A stretch of 64,000 nucleotides of DNA. Origin: Trypanosoma brucei gambiense DAL972. Its lineage: Eukaryota; Euglenozoa; Kinetoplastea; Trypanosomatida; Trypanosomatidae. Below, one piece after another: positions 61,642 to 64,000 of this stretch. The position numbers and the translations under genes were made by a program. Location of the stretch: positions 124,001-188,000 of the forward strand of contig NC_026738.1 in assembly GCF_000210295.1 (NCBI RefSeq). Direction: 5' to 3'. A model generated the notes under the pieces. It saw only the letters and a program-made list of their open reading frames with translations, did not search any database and had not been told where the DNA came from. Numbering within the stretch: position 1 is the stretch's first letter; the number at the start of each line of letters is the position of its first letter.

Positions 61642-62928
61642 CTAAAGAATATTACCTTCTAAGACGTCAGATCCCAACTCCTCCTCCTTCCCTTTCTTTT
61701 CCACCTGTCCTTCCACCTCATCCCTTTTTTTCATGTGCCACCTGAGGAGGAGAAACAAAAGTATCAGCAAAACGAGCGGGACAACAATCGCAACGACCAA
61801 AACGGCTACGCTAATTCCCAATGGCGCAGTATCACGTGCCTTCTGGATAAGTTCTTCCTCTTCCTCAGTATTGTTGGGAAGTATAATTTCACGGGAAATA
61901 TCAACATCATGTTTTCCATTTTCCCCCAAGACAGTGGTGCGTTCCAATTTGTCCTTCCGTTGGTTAACGAATTCGGTTACGTTTCGAAGAATTGATTTTG
62001 GCGTCTCCTCATCAGTTTCAAGCAAGGTGTAGATTTTGTAAAGCACCACCAACTTTGTCTCGGCGACGTACACGGCGCGTTGTGCCTTCCTCAACTCCGT
62101 CACAATCGCATGAGTTTTGGTCATTGCCCTTTTGTAATCGCCTAACCATCCTTCCCAAGCGGTACAGATATCCGGGCCGCTGTACTTGCTCTTATCTTCA
62201 CATGGCGGCTTACCACTCTTTGCTTTTGGCTTATGTTTATCCCATTTATCCAACGCGAGCTTCATCTTCGTCCCAGTCACGTTTTGGTAAGGCGTACTCT
62301 TTCTCAAACCATCGCAGTGAATGACATTCCTCGCACCATCGGAGTAATCTCTGCGCCGCCCGATAACATAACAATTGTGGCTATAAGGTGATAACTTCAG
62401 CCCTCGCTTAATATCTCCACCGCAATGCCAGTTCAGAACCTTTAAGAGACCTGTGGCTTTATTATGGTCCTCAATTTCGTCTTCACCCAACGCCTGTGCC
62501 GCCGCTCCCTTCGCTCCATCGATTGATCCTCTAATCTTTTCAGCGACCTCTTGCGCTGTCGCCTCTCCTTGGTCAATGTCTTTCTGAGCTGCCTCGCACT
62601 GCTCGCGCAGCTTAGCCGCGACTGTGGCATACGAGTTGCTTTTTTCATCCAGTCGGGGTCCAATGTATTCAAGATAATAACTCACCCTCTTTTTATCATC
62701 AGCCAACAATGCGGCCAGCCGGTCAGACTCTTCTACAAAATAATCAGCCGATTCTCCAGAAACTTTGGTGGAATAATCCGTCATCGCGCATAGGGCTCTC
62801 CCGGCGGCCACGTCAAGTTTCCTTTCTGCTTTGTAATGCGATTTTCCATAGGATTCCTCATCAGCAAATCCACCTGAGTAACAGACAAGCAGCACGAAGC
62901 CAAGCCCAAGCACAATAGTACGCGACAT
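61642..62928 (-). CDS. Invariant surface glycoprotein-like type I membrane protein (428 aa)
   Basis: The product has the plan of T. brucei ISG65/ISG75 proteins. It has a signal peptide (MSRTIVLGLGFVLLVCYSGG), an extracellular helical domain of about 345 residues with seven or so cysteines (ALCAMTDYS, REQCEAA, NWHCGGD, SHNCYV, IHCDGL, PPCEDK, PDICTAW), one membrane span near 370-395 (ISVAVLVVAIVVPLVLLILL) and a lysine/glutamate-rich cytosolic tail of about 33 residues. Extracellular N-glycosylation sequons are visible (NVT twice, NNT). Length (ISG65 about 436) and tail size fit ISG65 better than ISG75. ISGs are bloodstream-stage proteins lying among the variant coat; tail lysines drive ubiquitin-dependent turnover in the known members. 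Orthology to a named ISG is not certain. The ATG at 62928 begins a proper signal peptide. Confidence 0.82.
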   Translation of the reverse strand: MSRTIVLGLGFVLLVCYSGGFADEESYGKSHYKAERKLDVAAGRALCAMTDYSTKVSGESADYFVEESDRLAALLADDKKRVSYYLEYIGPRLDEKSNSYATVAAKLREQCEAAQKDIDQGEATAQEVAEKIRGSIDGAKGAAAQALGEDEIEDHNKATGLLKVLNWHCGGDIKRGLKLSPYSHNCYVIGRRRDYSDGARNVIHCDGLRKSTPYQNVTGTKMKLALDKWDKHKPKAKSGKPPCEDKSKYSGPDICTAWEGWLGDYKRAMTKTHAIVTELRKAQRAVYVAETKLVVLYKIYTLLETDEETPKSILRNVTEFVNQRKDKLERTTVLGENGKHDVDISREIILPNNTEEEEELIQKARDTAPLGISVAVLVVAIVVPLVLLILLFLLLRWHMKKRDEVEGQVEKKGKEEELGSDVLEGNIL

Positions 62929-64000
62929 TTTCGTTTATAGTAACGTTGATGGTACCCAGAAAGTTAGTGCCAAAGCTCTGGTCAGCCGAAAAGCAAAAAA
63001 TAAAAGATAAAAAAGGGTAAAACGGAGGAAATCGAAGGCAACAAATACAACACATCACTTGGTTAAAGTTGGGGGGCACCACACACCACCTCACGAAGTG
63101 ACTTAACGCTTGGCACAAAACCCACCTTTGCTTCCATTTAAGCGGGGGGGATTGAAAAAACTTACCGTAAACGCCGTTGAATGATGCCACAAACGGAAGC
63201 TTCATCATTGATGACGCGACTGCATATCCTCTTTATTCATTTTTAGACGTTGCGAGACAAGTTTCCCATTTCAACGACTTCCCATTGGCCGCATTTCCCA
63301 ACACACACACATACAGAAAACTTACGCAAGATATCGCGAAGAGAGGCGCCTGCAATCACACAAACATTTCAATTCACCTCATCAACCATACAGTGAGCGG
63401 AATTACCATCGGGGAACCTTTCGTTGGTTTAAAGATATGACACCGCCTTTTCACTGGGTTACTTCCACAACTACCTACACCAAGAGCATGCGCACAAATG
63501 TTTGTATGTTTTAACCTTCCTTAATTCGCTTTTGTACGAGACATTTTCATGTCCTCACTTAAAGCTATTTTCTCCCACAAAAAATATATGCATCATATAT
63601 GTATTTCTTTTCTTCAGGACAGGGAAACTTTTAAATATATAAATGAAGAAGTAACGTGTGAGCGGCAGGCAAACACACAAAAGAGGTGACGGGAAGGGGG
63701 AATCCACTTCCTATTATCACAATCTCGACCACAAAAATCTCTGAAGCGAATGAGGGAGGAAGGAAACTTAATGCCACGGCCATGTACATAAAATTTACCA
63801 TACGATTCAAGTGCTCAAATATTAAGATTTCCCCCTTCTTTATATTTTTTGTTTTATTTTTTTTCCCTTCCTTTCTTGTCTTTAATGCACTCACCTTTCT
63901 TATACTCTACCACCCTCTACCGCCACCAGGCATTTGGTGAGCAAACCAATGAACGGTTACATTCGGTGTAGCCGATCCGCTTTTGAGTTTCATAAGAGAT
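62929..64000. other. Upstream flank of the ISG-like gene to window end
   Basis: Apart from the candidate splice acceptor, no gene is supported. Short frames on both strands are without domains. The sequence is AT-rich with homopolymer runs and looks like 5' flank and the next gene's 3' UTR. Confidence 0.55.
62978..63040 (-). promoter_or_regulatory. Candidate spliced-leader acceptor for the ISG-like gene
   Basis: The plus strand from about 62987 to 63040 is nearly all purine, so the coding strand has a polypyrimidine tract; the first AG after it on the coding strand is the complement of 62978-62979. That would give a 5' UTR of about 50 nt. Polypyrimidine tract followed by AG is the known rule for trans-splicing in trypanosomes; use of this particular site is inferred. 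Confidence 0.45.

Overview
The window looks like a chromosome-internal piece of an African trypanosome, most likely Trypanosoma brucei or a very close relative. Reasons: intronless genes lie on one strand in a long unidirectional cluster, separated by AT-rich spacers full of homopolymer and polypyrimidine tracts (trans-splicing style). There is a 147-bp satellite matching the T. brucei centromeric repeat I know as CIR147, relics of the trypanosome retroelements VIPER and ingi, and an invariant-surface-glycoprotein-like gene. From memory, the gene set (monocarboxylate-transporter-like MFS protein, stomatin-like protein, V-ATPase subunit d) recalls T. brucei chromosome 5. I could not check this.

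Layout. From 1 to 42.4 kb every convincing gene is on the minus strand, consistent with one polycistronic unit read right to left. In order of transcription: a small basic protein (42.38 kb), an SDS22-like leucine-rich-repeat protein, prefoldin subunit 6, a 2127-residue coiled-coil protein, an NDUFA12-domain protein, V-ATPase subunit d, a 661-residue unknown, a stomatin-like-2 protein, a small mitochondrial membrane protein, a DRC7-like axonemal protein, a TRM11-like tRNA methyltransferase, a degenerate RING protein, an MFS transporter, and a gene cut by the left edge. Several products are predicted mitochondrial, but nothing indicates an operon-like functional grouping.

From about 42.5 to 61.6 kb no intact gene is found. 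This stretch holds a broken minus-strand VIPER element with gag, tyrosine recombinase, reverse transcriptase and RNase H remnants (about 45.8-49.8 kb). It also holds a more decayed plus-strand ingi-clade relic (about 52.8-54.5 kb) and the 147-bp satellite (55.5-58.0 kb), which is interrupted by a 100-N assembly gap. I interpret it as a centromere and its pericentromeric retroelement graveyard, with the array under-represented in the assembly.

From 61.6 to 62.9 kb lies one minus-strand gene for an ISG-like type I surface glycoprotein. Coding strands are therefore the same on both sides of the centromere, so it is not at a strand switch as judged from this window.

Start codons: several long open frames begin at TTG or GTG. 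I moved the starts of the RING, DRC7, NDUFA12-domain, SDS22-like and small basic genes to the first credible ATG, and removed an in-frame upstream extension from the MFS transporter.
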